Below, piece after piece: positions 22,600 to 33,510 of a DNA stretch of 64,000 nt; within the stretch, counting starts at the first letter, position 1; the number at the start of each line of letters is the position of its first letter. The notes under the pieces are model-generated. The model had not been told where the DNA came from. It did no database searches and saw only the letters and a program-made list of their open reading frames with translations. The DNA is taken from the NCBI GenBank assembly GCA_934045075.1, contig OW203725.1:2883411-2947410 (forward strand), read 5' to 3'. A program made the position numbers and the translations under genes. This DNA is from Yponomeuta sedellus (Eukaryota; Arthropoda; Insecta; Lepidoptera; Yponomeutidae).

Positions 22600-23275
22600 G
22601 AATTTTAAGATGACAGAGAAAAGAAGGGAGTAGGTGACATTTTCTAAGTGACAGAGCCAGCGGCTGATGCTGGATGCGGCAAGCTGAAGACAGGGCACTA
22701 TGGCGCTCATTAGAGGAGGGCTATGTCCAGCAGTGGACTACATAATATAGCCTGAAGAAGAAGAAGAGCCAGCGGAGTCGGTGGGATTTGGATGGATGGA
22801 ATGGAAGAGGATCGTGCGGTAAAGAAAGCATGCCTGGGGTGTAGCGGCCAAAAACAGGTTGGTCGCACCAGATATGGCTGGAAGAACGTTGTGGCCAAGC
22901 TGTGTGAGCTCAGGCGGGAGACTGGCAAGAGACTGCGCAGAACAGAGACAAGTGGCGAATTCTTGTGTTAAAGGCCAAGACCCACTTCGGATCGCTGAGC
23001 CAGCGGAGCAAGTTAGGTGATATTTTAGTGAACGAATGTTTGAATTTGTTTTTAAATGGAATGATTTTTTATGAATCGATTTTTTTTTATATCTGATGAA
23101 ATTTTATGAATTGATTGTTTATCTGAATAATTTGATTAATTTTGCATTGTTTGTTTGTTTACGTTAATGTCGATTTTCTTCTTTTTTGTGGTGTAATTTT
23201 TATGTAACCTGCTGTATTAGGTGGAAAACCTGTAAGGGCAGAGTCTATAATAAAATAAATAAAAAATGTATAGTA
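22600..23275 (+). mobile_element. LINE ORF2 end and 3' UTR, split by LB
   Basis: After the nested LB copy, the sequence encodes broken fragments including PDMAGRTLWPSCVSSG in one frame and AQNRDKWRILVLKAKTHFGS in another. The latter is a typical LINE ORF2 C-terminal pattern. A 3' UTR of about 230 bp follows and ends ATAAAATAAATAAAAAATG (about 23250-23269). The fragments before 22653 continue the same element. Frameshifts and stops show it is dead. Confidence 0.65.
22653..22775 (+). mobile_element. LB LINE 3' end nested in another LINE, 11-bp TSD
   Basis: Target duplication AGAGCCAGCGG at 22653-22663 and 22765-22775. The 101-bp insert carries the LB C-terminal codons (TGGATGCGGCAAGCTGAAG, CAGCAGTGGACT) and a GAAGAAGAAG tail. 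This shows LINE-type insertion into a resident LINE. Confidence 0.85.
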
Positions 23276-23447
23276 CAACTTACGTACGAAACTGGACGGG
23301 ATTTACTTTAATCATATATATAGATAACTCTTTACTGTATGTCAGTAATTTACAGAGAGAAAAGTATTGGGGTATAAGGCAAATTTGAGCTTGTCATGGC
23401 CTTTGAACTTGTCATGGCGTGGCAAGTGGCAAAAACGTCACATTGTA

Positions 23448-23625
23448 GAGCAAAGGCTCTCAGAAAGAGAGAGTATGGGTTTAATTACTACGCATATTTA
23501 TCGTGCATAGGTAATATAATATAGCCTGAAGAAGAAGAAGGTAATTTCAAACGCTAAGGTAGTTAAACATCTCAGACACTCAGGTTTCCTAACGACGTTA
23601 TCCTTCACAGTTAGCTGTAAAATTA
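23448..23625 (-). mobile_element. S2b SINE with 23-bp LB insert
   Basis: Minus-strand S2b: GAGCAAAGGCTCTCAG, then TTTAATTACTACGCATA, GACACTCAGGTTTCC and CCTTCACAGTTAGC. It is interrupted at 23516-23538 by a tiny LB end. Confidence 0.75.
23516..23538 (+). mobile_element. 23-bp LB insertion with 7-bp TSD
   Basis: AGGTAAT stands at 23509-23515 and 23539-23545. Between them is ATAATATAGCCTGAAGAAG plus AAGA, the last bases of LB. Removing the insert and one TSD copy restores normal S2b sequence. Confidence 0.75.
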
Positions 23626-24489
23626 ATATAATCTCTAGTATTTTGTTATTTAAATTACTTACTTATCAGCCGATACACATGTCAATTTCTTCTCCATGGA
23701 TGTCTTAGTTGACACCCACTGAAAAATCGTACGGAAGACATTTATAATTTCGTAATATTAGAATGTTTCGCATTGATTCGCCTTACAAAGGACACGAACA
23801 ATCACCACAATAGGTGTAGATAACAATGACACTGAGGCAAACATGTGAGATGCGATGCCCAATATAAAACCAGAAAATGTCACTGACCGACAGTTTGTGG
23901 TTTTACTTTAAATCTTAAAGTCTTCTGAATTGAGGTGGTTTTTGTTGAACTTGCTTATAACGGATACAATCTTTTGGTTCCAAACGACGTAATTGTTAGT
24001 AAGCAAAGTACTATTGTTGCAAATAAAGGACCAGCTAAGGATGGGCGCATTGAGCCACCATTGTAGCGGGTGTGCCGGGACAATGGGTTGATCACGTTTA
24101 GAATCGTTTTTGGACAATTTTCGGGAGTTTTTGCAACGGGTTGCACCTTGATGGCCAGGGACACATTCAGGGTTACACATCTAATTTCTATTTATGGTCA
24201 CCATAGTAAAATATGTGATGTGATGAGCGAGTGGTTGGGAAGGTACTAGGTGCAGAGCGAGTGATTATCAATGATGTGTTGATTGACAATCCCTCGTTCC
24301 AAATCCAGTGCCGATTCCCTCACTACCTATTCGCTTCCAAAAACGTCAAGTACGTAAATTCAGTCTAACTTATCCATTATCAGTGATGCCACCATTCTCC
24401 ATTCTGCTGATGTGTTTTTAAGCCATTTCTCACGATCGAGGCATCTTGAGAAATGTCTTAAAACATCAGCGTCGCCATTTTTATCCACG
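23626..24489. other. unassigned
   Basis: No family recognised. Minus-strand frames at 23908-24180 (90 codons) and 23955-24164 overlap in different phases and have no known motif. Confidence 0.35.
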
Positions 24490-24825
24490 AGTTCTATACT
24501 TATGTATGGTAGCGAGACTTGGGTGTGGCAAAAGAAGCAGGAAGGTAGAATTAATGCAGTAGAAATGAAGTATGTGTAGTGTTACTTTAGAGTCTGATTA
24601 GAGAACGTTGTGGACTGACAGAGGATGTAGTGACTAGAATTGAGAAAGGAATGTTGCGTTGGTTTGGGCATGTGGAGAGGATGAAGGAAGAAAGATTGAC
24701 GAAACAAATATATATTGCGAATGTGAGTGGAAGGGCTGGTAAGAGACGTCCCAGACGGACTTACATCGACCAAATAGGGGATGTATTAGCAAAGAGGAGG
24801 ATAAAAAGTACCCGGAACCGGAATG
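24490..24825 (+). mobile_element. LA LINE ORF2 C-terminus
   Basis: The plus strand encodes LMYGSETWVWQKKQEG, then after stops a frame with TRIEKGMLRWFGHVERMKEE, RLTKQIYIANVSGRAGKRRP and RRTYIDQIGDVLAKRRIKST. These are the LINE ORF2 region after the RT domain. The copy is cut in the RNRN segment, and the (ATGT)n tract begins directly there, skipping the YPSGIQA end that other LA copies have. Confidence 0.75.
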
Positions 24826-25208
24826 ATGTATGTATGTATGTATGTATGTATGTATGTATGTATGTACGTATGTATGTATGTATGTATGTATGTATGTATG
24901 TATGTATGTATGTATGTATGTATGTATGTATGTATGTATGTATGTATGTATGTATGTATGTATGTATGTATGTATGTATGTATGTATGTATGTATGTATG
25001 TATGTATGTATGTATGTATGTATGTATGTATGTATGTATGTATGTATGTATGTATGTATGTATGTATGTATGTATGTATGTATGTATGTATGTATGTATG
25101 TATGTATGTATGTATGTATGTATGTATGTATGTATGTATGTATGTATGTATGTATGTATGTATGTATGTATGTATGTATGTATGTATGTATGTATGTTTG
25201 TTTGTTTG
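24826..25208 (+). repeat. (ATGT)n microsatellite, about 93 units
   Basis: An almost pure tetramer tract to about 25197 with one ACGT interruption near 24866. It then passes into (TTTG)3. It abuts the LA ORF in LA orientation and has the same unit as the LA tail at 40980 and 46250. Open frames across it are artefacts. Confidence 0.95.
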
Positions 25209-25719
25209 AGTTCTATACTCTCTATTTTATTTTTGTTCCATTTAATTAAAGACAGATTCGTGACATCAAATGTTATCTGCTCCATACCTGGAGAAATTAG
25301 CGACGCAAATAGCCAGGGTGGCATATTTTTCCGAAACTACTTGTCACCGCACAATGGGCCGATTCGGGCGAAAAAGTTACCATTTGCCTTGAGCACAGTA
25401 TGCCACACTGCACAGTGGGAGAGAATGGGCCCAAAAGCGTGGGTGTAACGGACATTAGCCCCAACAAAAGCCGCACATTGTGGACAAAATTATTTGGACT
25501 ACCGTGTTAAAATTGCATCTGCGTAGAAAGACTGCGATGAAAGGATGCCTTTCCAATGTTTTCCTATTATTTCCACGCTGAATGGAGAGTCTTGTGCATG
25601 ATTTCGTGGTAGTCTTGTTTGGTCTTCGTCAATGGGTGAATTTCTTTACTTTTATCATGCATAAGTTTGCCCATTATTAATCGCTCTTACGCTAGGTTTT
25701 CTTTGGATGGTTTGGCTTA
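25209..25719. other. unassigned
   Basis: No gene. CGCACAATGGGCCGATTCGG (25349-25368) and GCACAGTGGG (25409-25418) are a partial internal echo, possibly from an unnamed insect transposon. Confidence 0.35.
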
Positions 25720-25835
25720 GGGCCGGTTTCTGAATTGAGAATTTCACTACGTAAATACTTGAATATCGTTCCGTGACGCTTTTTCCTGAAAAATTCAACT
25801 ATTTACTTAGCGAAATCCTCAATTCAGAAACTGGC
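25720..25835. mobile_element. 116-bp MITE, Harbinger-like
   Basis: Imperfect terminal inverted repeats of about 43 bp, starting GGGCCGGTTTCTGAATTGAG, with five to six mismatches. TTA flanks both sides (25717-25719 and 25836-25838). A 3-bp TTA duplication and a GGGCC terminus fit PIF/Harbinger MITEs. It has no coding capacity. A solo end of the same family lies at 59570-59606. Confidence 0.65.
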
Positions 25836-26417
25836 TTAAAGCTCGCCGTAATCTCTGTAATCGTTTTCTAGGTAAATTTTCTACAAACCCCATATTATTA
25901 TGTCGTTTTGTAATTTAGTTATTTCAAATCAGTATCAATAGTCAATAGCATAGGTACTTACAGGAAATACAAGAGTAAAGTATTTGTGATACAACTTTGT
26001 GTCAATTCAATTCAATTTATTTCAACGTAAAGAATTAACATTCTTTTTGCTGAATGTCAAAGTACAATGCAACATTGAAAGGCGCTGCCTTCGGGCAGTA
26101 GTGTAGTGGATAAAACGCAGCGGGGGAAAAAATCCACTCTGACCATTTCTTTGACCACCTTTTTCTCAAGTCCTTTTAAATCTATATACATCAGATACAC
26201 ATATACGTATGATAAGATTCCATGATTGCCATTACTGACTTTAAATTCCAAATAGGTCGTGAAAACATAACAAGTGCTGTGTGTATCCTTTACCTACTGA
26301 ATTCTGTATTATATTAAATATTTTAGTTCCAAAGTGGTAATAATGTCACTGATTTACTTTTATTATTTGTTTGTGATATTCTTTGTGGCTACATACCTTG
26401 TGTCTATTACTAGAATG
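25836..26417. other. unassigned
   Basis: No gene or repeat family recognised. Confidence 0.4.
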
Positions 26418-26665
26418 TGAGCTATGAACGCAAAACACAAGTGGGCAGGTCACGTCATTCGTATGGGACCAGACAGATGGGCAAAAATTGCCACTGAATG
26501 GGTTCCACGCGACGGATATCGCAGACGTGGTCGGCCACAGCGGAGATAGCTGGAAGACCTTTCACCCTTCTTGCCTGGATGGGAGATTACTGCTCAAGAC
26601 AAAGAGGAGTAGAATCTCACGGGGGAGGCCTTTACCTAGCAGTGGGGCACAAATACGGCTGACAA
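26418..26665 (+). mobile_element. LINE ORF2 C-terminus (LB-like)
   Basis: One frame reads MNAKHKWAGHVIRMGPDRWA, then KIATEWVPRDGYRRRGRPQR and a stop. The following codons keep the typical E..A..WE.....DKEE pattern. It ends with CCTAGCAGTGGGGCAC. This is the most readable copy of this LINE type here, with at least three stops. Confidence 0.75.
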
Positions 26666-26674
26666 AAAAACTAG

Positions 26675-26900
26675 TAGAATATACTATTTTTAATTCTCTA
26701 ACCCGTGCTAAGGACAATTTTAAAAACCTATTTATGTAATACAGAGAATATTGTAGAGGTTCGAATTTTCACTGATGCCAGTGAGTCGCTCATTACCTCA
26801 GTTGGAAAGAGCGCTGGCATGAATGGCCAGAGGTTGCGGGTTCGAATGCCGGCATGGGTGGACTTTTTAGCCTCTAAATAGGTTTTAAAACTAGAATATA
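26675..26900. mobile_element. S1 fold-back insertion, 9-bp TSD
   Basis: TAGAATATA at 26675-26683 and 26892-26900. Left: a short minus-strand S1 3' end (TTTTTAATTCTCTAACCCG to ACCTATTTA). Right: a plus-strand S1 from GTAATACAGAGAATATTG through the tRNA head (GGTTCGAATGCC) to AAATAGGTTTTAAAA. The inverted arms are only about 17 bp, and the plus part is longer than in the other fold-backs. Confidence 0.7.
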
Positions 26901-27384
26901 AATTAGTCGTGATCGTCCTACGCGATTTTCTAATTTAAACTAGAAGCTAATTAATAACATTATTCTAGATTTGTGCAAAAGGCTCTTGGAATTCAATCGT
27001 GTTCCGTAAGTCTTACTCAATAGCAGCGTGATCAGACGAAGTTCCCGAAGACCGCCCAGAGCCAATTCTGACGGCACGATTTCGAGCCAAAACCGCGTAA
27101 CCTAATGAGTGATAATTTTACGAATTACATCTTTTTCTCTTTTCAACGTACATGCAAGTGCCATGTGCATAGCTGTAGGGCGCTGTGGTCACAGAAAAAG
27201 TAGGGGCTTTGGACTCATAGTGACATGAGTGTTGGCTCCACATTGAGAAAGATTTAGTTTTGTGCATGTCAATAAACTACGATTTATTGCTGTTATCAAT
27301 TTTAGCAATCACTCGTAGCCCCGGCTGCCTGAGTGATCTTAAGCGATCACGAAGGTTACGCAACATAGGGCGCGTTCAGTGCAA
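26901..27384. other. unassigned
   Basis: Nothing recognised. Confidence 0.4.
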
Positions 27385-27650
27385 GGACGGGTGACGGGTC
27401 GGGTCTATGACTAACGCTAGTGACATTTTTCCGAGCGGTTCCGTGCTTCGCAAGACACTTTAAGCAGTTGATGCCGGCTGCCGTCGATAGATGGCAATCG
27501 TTAAGCCGAGTTAGAGGCCTTAGGGTGGCGTAATAACTTTTGACAGTAAGGCCCGCCACTGTCTTCCCGCCACGGAAGCGCTCGGAAAAAAAGCCACCAG
27601 CGCTAGTCACGGGACGGGACAAGGCCGCAAGCGCTTCAACATTCACAGTA
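27385..27650. mobile_element. S5 fold-back
   Basis: Plus-strand S5 from GACTAACGCTAGTGACATTT to CCCGCCACTGTCTTC. It is joined at about 27567 to minus-strand S5 from GAAGCGCTCGGAAAA to GGCCGCAAGCGCTT. Both parts carry the TTCCGAGCG segment in opposite senses, giving arms of about 45 bp. Confidence 0.7.
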
Positions 27651-28015
27651 GCACTGCCTGTTATCAATATTTTTACTTGTGAGACCAAAAAAATGCGACC
27701 AATGCAAACTCCTCAATGAATTTCCCTCAATGAATGTTCCCCGGAATTTATCGGACAATACATTGTCGGCGTAATTTGCAAACATTATAAACAATAAGGC
27801 CGCTGTTGTTGTTGTTATTGTCGTAAATTGATGCAACATCTGTTTTTCTTGTTCGAGCGGCATCGCCCCCGGGTGTCCGCGGCAAATTTTCGGATTCACT
27901 TGTTCCAACAGTTTAGGTTCTGCCTTTTCACTGGCACCTCAATCAATTGTTATTTTTATTTCTATGCCGGTTTTATTTCTTTCACCATCGATTTAAAAAA
28001 AAAATGTATATTTTA
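27651..28015. other. unassigned
   Basis: Nothing recognised. A short CAACAACAA-type run lies near 27800-27830. Confidence 0.35.
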
Positions 28016-28300
28016 GCCGTGGTAGTGTTAGAACGCCGCTCTTACATTGGGGAGGTCGTGAGAGCGAGTCCTGCCATGTCTGCCATGTCAATGACTTTGT
28101 TTTCTAAGGTACATTTGTGAAGTTTTAGTAGCAACATCCCTCCCTAACTTTGAAGGATAACATCGGGAGGAAACCTTTGTGTCTCAGCATACATACCTCA
28201 GCGTTTGAGATTGCCACTCGCGTTGGGCACGCGTGGTAGACAAACCAATGCTTTTTCTCTCTGAGAAGGTATATCGCGCTGCTGTAGGACGTATACAGGC
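28016..28300 (+). mobile_element. S2b SINE, near full length
   Basis: Plus strand: a degraded tRNA-like head (TGGTAGTGTTAGAACGCC, GGAGGTCGTGAGAGCGAGTC), CAATGACTTTGTTTTCTAAG, GGAGGAAACCTTTGTGTC, GGGCACGCGTGGTA, and the CTCTCTGAGAAGG end. A short CTGCCATGT duplication sits at the end of the head. Confidence 0.75.
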
Positions 28301-28547
28301 AACACTACATAAAAAATAGTGTAGACCCTACTTTATGATTGATTTAGAAAAGAAAATCTGAACGTTGATCCTTGAGATATTCTTTTCTAAATCGTGGCGC
28401 TGCAGACTTAGCTTCTCAGTACTGTCAAGAAATAATTATTCTTATAGGATTATTTCAAATTGCAGTTACAAACTTATTTCATTTCTTTTTCATTGTTTTA
28501 ATGTACCATTTATGTACCAGTTATCATTTTTTATGTAGCCTTTATGA

Positions 28548-28710
28548 GTTCCACTGCAGGGCATAGGTTTTCTCTCAGAGAAAGAGAGGGAGAGTGTGTG
28601 AGCTTAATTATAACGGGTGACCACCGCAGAGTGACAATTTCAAGCTCTGATATATTTGAACATCTCAGACACTCAGGTTTCCCCACAATGTCTTCCTTCA
28701 CATTAGCGAC
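28548..28710 (-). mobile_element. S2b SINE, 3' part
   Basis: Minus strand from TCCACTGCAGGGCATAGG through TCTCAGAGAAAGAGAGG and ACTCAGGTTTCCCC to CTTCCTTCACATTAGC. No head. Confidence 0.7.
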
Positions 28711-29087
28711 AAGCCACAAAAACAATGAAAGAAAAAAGGTTGTGTACGGCAAATGGATATAAGTAACCAGTCACCGGTGATACCCGTGAGCCATCCTATC
28801 AGCTTCTTCACACTTTACGACGCCGACTGAAATTATATTTTTAATTCACCACCCCAACATTAATTTCGTCGTATAAATCAACATTATAGTGTTCACGTAT
28901 AACATACTGTTTGTATGAATCCACTTCAGAGCTCTGGTCAGTTTATAAATAACCTATAAATGAGCCTCGTTGGGCGACGGGGTAATCCTGATTTAGTGGA
29001 ATACCCGCCGAGCTGGGTGGAGTTAGACCGGGCGAGCGCTCAAAGCATCGATAACCAACCATTTTATGTACCCTATAAAAGCCCAAC

Positions 29088-29250
29088 TGTAGAGCACAGG
29101 CTTTATCTCAGAGAGAGAGAATGAGTATGGGTTTAATTATCACGCGTGCCCACCGTGGATTGGCGATTTCAATCGCCGAGGTAGTTAATTACCTCAAAAG
29201 CTAAAATTTACGCACGATGATTTCCTTGAGGGTTAGCAAGAGGGATTGCT
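29088..29250 (-). mobile_element. S2b SINE, 3' part
   Basis: Minus strand: GAGCACAGGCTTTATCTC, TTAATTATCACGCGTGCCC, CCGTGGATTGGCGATTTC, then GATTTCCTTGAGGGTTAGC. Confidence 0.7.
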
Positions 29251-30947
29251 AAGCTTAGCAGAAAACAAATGAAAAGAGTCAATAGGATAGGAGTTATAAT
29301 AATTTTGCTGATTGGCAAAACGTAGAACTAAGTGTAGAAAAAATCTAATGAAAGCGTTATGATTCCTACTTTCACACAACGAATAAAAATAAAAAAGAAA
29401 TAGACATAGAAAGCATTATTGACATTTTAAGACAAAGGGTCGAGGCTAAGCAATATTTATCCAACTCAATGCAGTGATATCGTCAGCGCTGATTTTCAGC
29501 AACTACCGTCAAAAAAAAAAACTGTTAATACGCAAGAACACAAAAAATTCACAAAATTTCTATTTTTCCTGACAAATATATAATCTCGAGGCCTTGTCTT
29601 CAACTTCATAGGTACCAGACATGTCTCGGTCGCATATGTTAAAATTAATGTTTATATTGGCCGAAATCACTTGTTACCTGTAGTGTAGTAGACAAGGCTC
29701 GATAGTGTCTACCTCGATCGCAGTCGCCATATTAGCGGCGCGATTTTGCATAGAGAAAGGCATCTCTCGATATGTAAGCAGACGAGGAAACATGTAGTAA
29801 AATTACAACGATGCAGAAAATTGGTAAAATGAAAAGAATATGAAAATAAAAATGAAAAAGCTTCATTGAAAACAAAAAGGTTACTGCCTCCCAAAATAGG
29901 TTTTCCTGTGCTACGAGTAGCTAGGCTAATTCCAAATTACAATAAAATGACTTGCTTATACAAATTAGAAAGAAAGGTGATAGTACAGAAAAAACTTTCT
30001 AAGTTTTTTTGTTTTGTAAGTATGACAAAATTTGGAATTCATATAACGCTAGCATTAATCACAAAGCTCTATTGTTTAATAAGTGTGTTACTAAGTTCCT
30101 AAAGCCAAAAACCACCCAGTGACAAATTTTATTAGATTAACAGTAAAAAAAGATTTATGAGTTCTTCTATTTAAGAGTTCTTTGTTCGGCGGTGTTTGCG
30201 AGCGTTTGCTCGTTTGGTGTCTCACAAAGGGATGATGCTGATCGTGGGCTAACTGGATGGCGGAGACTGCCTGTCTGCCATTGGAATTTGGAATTTGTCA
30301 CGTTGGACCTCTGAATCCGGTAGGCTAATATTAATTAAGGTTTTACATGAGATCGAATTTTGGGGAAAGGGTGTAAAACAGAACAAGTCACAATCGGCTC
30401 GCACGACGATGATTTGGGGACCATTTTTTTCTTCGAAATCTATGAAAACTTATCCAACATAACAATAGCATTGAGGTCATTAGTAAGTACATTTCTTATA
30501 AAAAAGTCAGGTTGCGCGATCCGGTCATGTATGTAAAAATACATAAAATCAACTTATTACGAGTAGTTTCAAATCTTGATACGTGCCCCAATCTTGGTGA
30601 TAACTTTTCCTAATCTAAAGTGTTCAGATTGATATTTTCTAACATGTAACTATTAACCTAGCCCTCCAGTATGACCAACTCTTTACCATCTAAGGAATGT
30701 CAAGTATCAATTCCTAAGGTACCATGTAGAAGTATAAACAAATTCAAGCACTGGTCATCCAGGTTCATAATGTGACAAAGCGCGCTGAGTCGTTACGTGG
30801 GATAGATGAAATATTATGTCAACTAAATGAGTTAGTAGCCTTTGAAATAAGTGTTGGCTGCGTGGTTACTCAACCTTATAAATATTAATAAAAATGTACT
30901 GTGTACTGGTGCTGGCCCCTAGTCCTAAAACAATTTAATTCATCTAT
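29251..30947. other. unassigned 1.7 kb
   Basis: No gene or repeat family recognised. Short frames at 29709-30102 lack support. Confidence 0.4.
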
Positions 30948-30999
30948 TATACACCAATCCGGACTATACACCAATCCGAAATTATACGCAAATCCGGAC
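30948..30999. repeat. short tandem repeat, three units
   Basis: Three imperfect units of about 18 bp around TATACACCAATCCGGAC. The last leads into the CAAATCCGGACTTGG of S5. Confidence 0.65.
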
Positions 31000-31092
31000 T
31001 TGGCCCTCGTGGTGGTGGAGTATGGCCTATTTCTTCCTTAGGGAAGAGACCCGTGCCCCTCGGTGGGGACATAAGGGGTTGATAATGATGAT
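30990..31092 (+). mobile_element. S5 SINE, 3' part
   Basis: AATCCGGACTTGGCCCTCG, GGAGTATGGCC, TCGGTGGGGACATAAG, then GTTGATAATGATGATA as a GAT-type tail. 5'-truncated. Confidence 0.7.
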
Positions 31093-31565
31093 ACGAAATT
31101 AACATTATACAAAACCTTGATATTGGACGGATAGAGTAAAAAACGAAACGGTTCAACAGAGAATGCACAAGAGTTTGAAGCCATAAAGGATCATTAAGAC
31201 AAGAAAACTGCAATACGTAGGTCACAAAATACGAAATAATAAATCCAATCTCCTCAAATTGATCCTGCAGGGTAGACGAACTCACTGGCTGCAAAACTTG
31301 GCTGAAAACTTGACGGAAAACCATGAATTCGTTCCAAGCCTTTACATCACGGGTTACAGTGGCCACAATGGTAGCTGACCTCCGATACGAGATGACAACA
31401 TAAGAAATGAAGAAGAAAAAAATCCTTATTGGGGGTTCTTGCTAAGAAGGCCTTAAAAATGTGCGTAATCTATGATGAATGTCTGTTAATCAATAATACC
31501 TACTTTGCATGATGCTGGCGAAACGAGAACACCGGTGTCAACGACTAGTGGCAATAATAACATAA
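31093..31565. other. unassigned
   Basis: No gene. A minus-strand frame of 139 codons (30947-31366) partly covers S5 and has no domain. Confidence 0.35.
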
Positions 31566-31615
31566 TTGGCCAAGACAACCTCTAGTGAAATTGGCCAAGA
31601 CAACCTCTAGTGAAA
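31566..31615. repeat. 25-bp tandem duplication
   Basis: Two identical 25-bp units containing GGCCAAGACAACCTCTAGTG. GAAATTGTCGG follows at the right. Confidence 0.85.
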
Positions 31616-31741
31616 TTGTCGGTAGCAACGTCTTAGCGCAATTGTCGGATATATCCTAAAAAGATGTCATGACGTAATTGTACCTATTAATATATTTTTA
31701 GAGAAGTAGGAAAATTAAACTTTATTAAGCAATTACCACCT

Positions 31742-31826
31742 TGAAGGTAATTCGATCGATCAATATCAACCCTTGTATGTTCCCACTGCTGGGGCATGGC
31801 TCTCTGGGAGACCCATGAAGGTAATT
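31742..31826 (-). mobile_element. S5 SINE fragment with 11-bp TSD
   Basis: TGAAGGTAATT at 31742-31752 and 31816-31826 flanks a 63-bp minus-strand S5 3' end (CCTTGTATGTTCCCACTGC) with a GATCGATC-type tail. This shows how short an S5 insertion can be, and that its 3' side carries the tail. Confidence 0.8.
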
Positions 31827-32421
31827 ATTTGCGATTAATTATTAAGATTGGTGTCATATGTTTTCTATCCATCTATATAATTCTTGTATCAACGGACATT
31901 TTACCGTCGCAAATGAAGCGACGCCCTAAAGGTCAACAGAGGTAAAGTCGCAGAAGGAGTATTTTTTGCCCCTCCTCCAGGATACAAGCACGATATTGAC
32001 CACATAATTTTTGATTCAAGTATTTAGTGTATCCTCCTGTTATAACATTTAATGCTCTTTCGTAGCCAATTTTCTAAAGCTGCACTCTCGCTGGACATTA
32101 CACAAATCAGACTCGCGTATGTCCTGAAATTGTTATTGATTGCCCTTTGTGGTCTAAAGGACGAGCGCGGACATAATTCAGGATTTCGATCCGCTGTTTG
32201 GACCCTAACTGCGAAAGCGTGAAGGCGTGACGCATCGAGTTAAACGCTAAGGCTTGCAATTGTGACTTAAGGTCGTTTATGTTATTTTATTTGCTTGCGC
32301 TCTTTGTGGGGGACTATACCAGTTGGGTTATTGAATGTTTACTGAAATGTGCATTTTTAGGTGAATCTATGAAGATGAATCTATAATAAGCCTTATTTTG
32401 TGTTACCAAAAACTAGGGACT
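31827..32421. other. unassigned
   Basis: Nothing recognised. Confidence 0.4.
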
Positions 32422-32497
32422 TGGCTCCACCAATCCAGACTTGGTCCCCGTGGTGGAGTATGGCTTCGGTGGGGACATAATGGGTTGACGACGATGA
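32422..32497 (+). mobile_element. S5 SINE, short 3' part
   Basis: CCACCAATCCAGACTTGG, CCCCGTGGTGGAGTATGG, then an internal deletion to TCGGTGGGGACATAATGG and a GACGACGATGA tail. Confidence 0.65.
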
Positions 32498-33344
32498 ATA
32501 AATATACCTATTTATCTTTTTTTTTAATACATAATTTCATGTGGGTCATCGAGAAACATACCTGTCACTAACAGGTGGGCTTTAATTATACCTGGATAGG
32601 CAATTAAATATATAGATAAAGAACCCAGCAAAAGAATATAGAATAGTAATCATAATATAAGAACGAATAATGGTAACAGTTCAAACATTAATTCATAAAC
32701 GAATATGACACGTAAGAGTATGTATAAAACGGCTGATATTTTTTCACGATTTTAAAGTAGTCACTATAAAACATAACATGTAAATATAAAATTGAAGGTA
32801 TTTATTTTTATTGGTTCATAATATAAATTTGATTGTAGTTTAATAAAAACAGTTTTTGTTAAGTTAACCTTAGAAATTATTATATTGACATTAGTTTACT
32901 TATTAATTTAATCCTTAATTAAATTTTGTATTTCTATAACCATTTATTTGTAATTCATATGCCGTTAAAATAAATCCAGTATTCAAACATTACATACATG
33001 GTGAAATAATTTAAATAAAGCAAAGATTCTTTTTCTAAGTTTTGTATCTGCAATCGGCTCCTCGAGTCATAATCAGATAAGTTGATGTTGTTTTGGGTTA
33101 AGCTGCTTGATGATCCAGCGATCATCATTGTCATGAAGATAATAAGATGATTTTGGAAGGCATTTGCGTGGGGGGGTAAAGAAACTTGCATCAGTAGGCT
33201 TACCCTCGGCACCCCACACGTAACTCCGCGGTGGTAGGTTATAACTAGTGGTAGGTTAAAGACGCGGCTAGTAACCACCTATAAGACAACGACTAACCGT
33301 CAAGCCATTTGCGGTTCATAATGTCTGGTGGAGACTGCGACTCC
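32498..33344. other. unassigned, AT-rich
   Basis: No supported gene. A minus-strand frame at 32955-33278 has no motif. Confidence 0.4.
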
Positions 33345-33510
33345 GCAAAAGTAGTGTAGGGCGCTCTCCAACCAGGTGGGAATGCGATCTGCGAAAAACT
33401 GCCGGCAGATGCTGTATGCGGCAAGCTGAAGACGGGGCGCTATGGCGCTCATTAGGGGAGGGCTATGCCCAGCAGTAGACTTCATAATATAGCCTGAAGA
33501 AGAAGAAAAA
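33345..33510 (+). mobile_element. LB LINE 3' end
   Basis: One frame reads about LRKTAGRCCMRQAEDGALWR and SLGEGYAQQ, then the terminal codons and a GAAGAAGAAAAA tail. Compared with the copy at 45703, the codon for W is changed in one place. Its 5' limit is set by loss of similarity near 33345. Confidence 0.75.

Noticed and set aside
24630..25448. 272-codon frame, the longest in the window
   Set aside because: It joins the LA ORF2 tail to the (ATGT)n tract and then to unrelated sequence; only the first 65 codons or so are LINE-derived.
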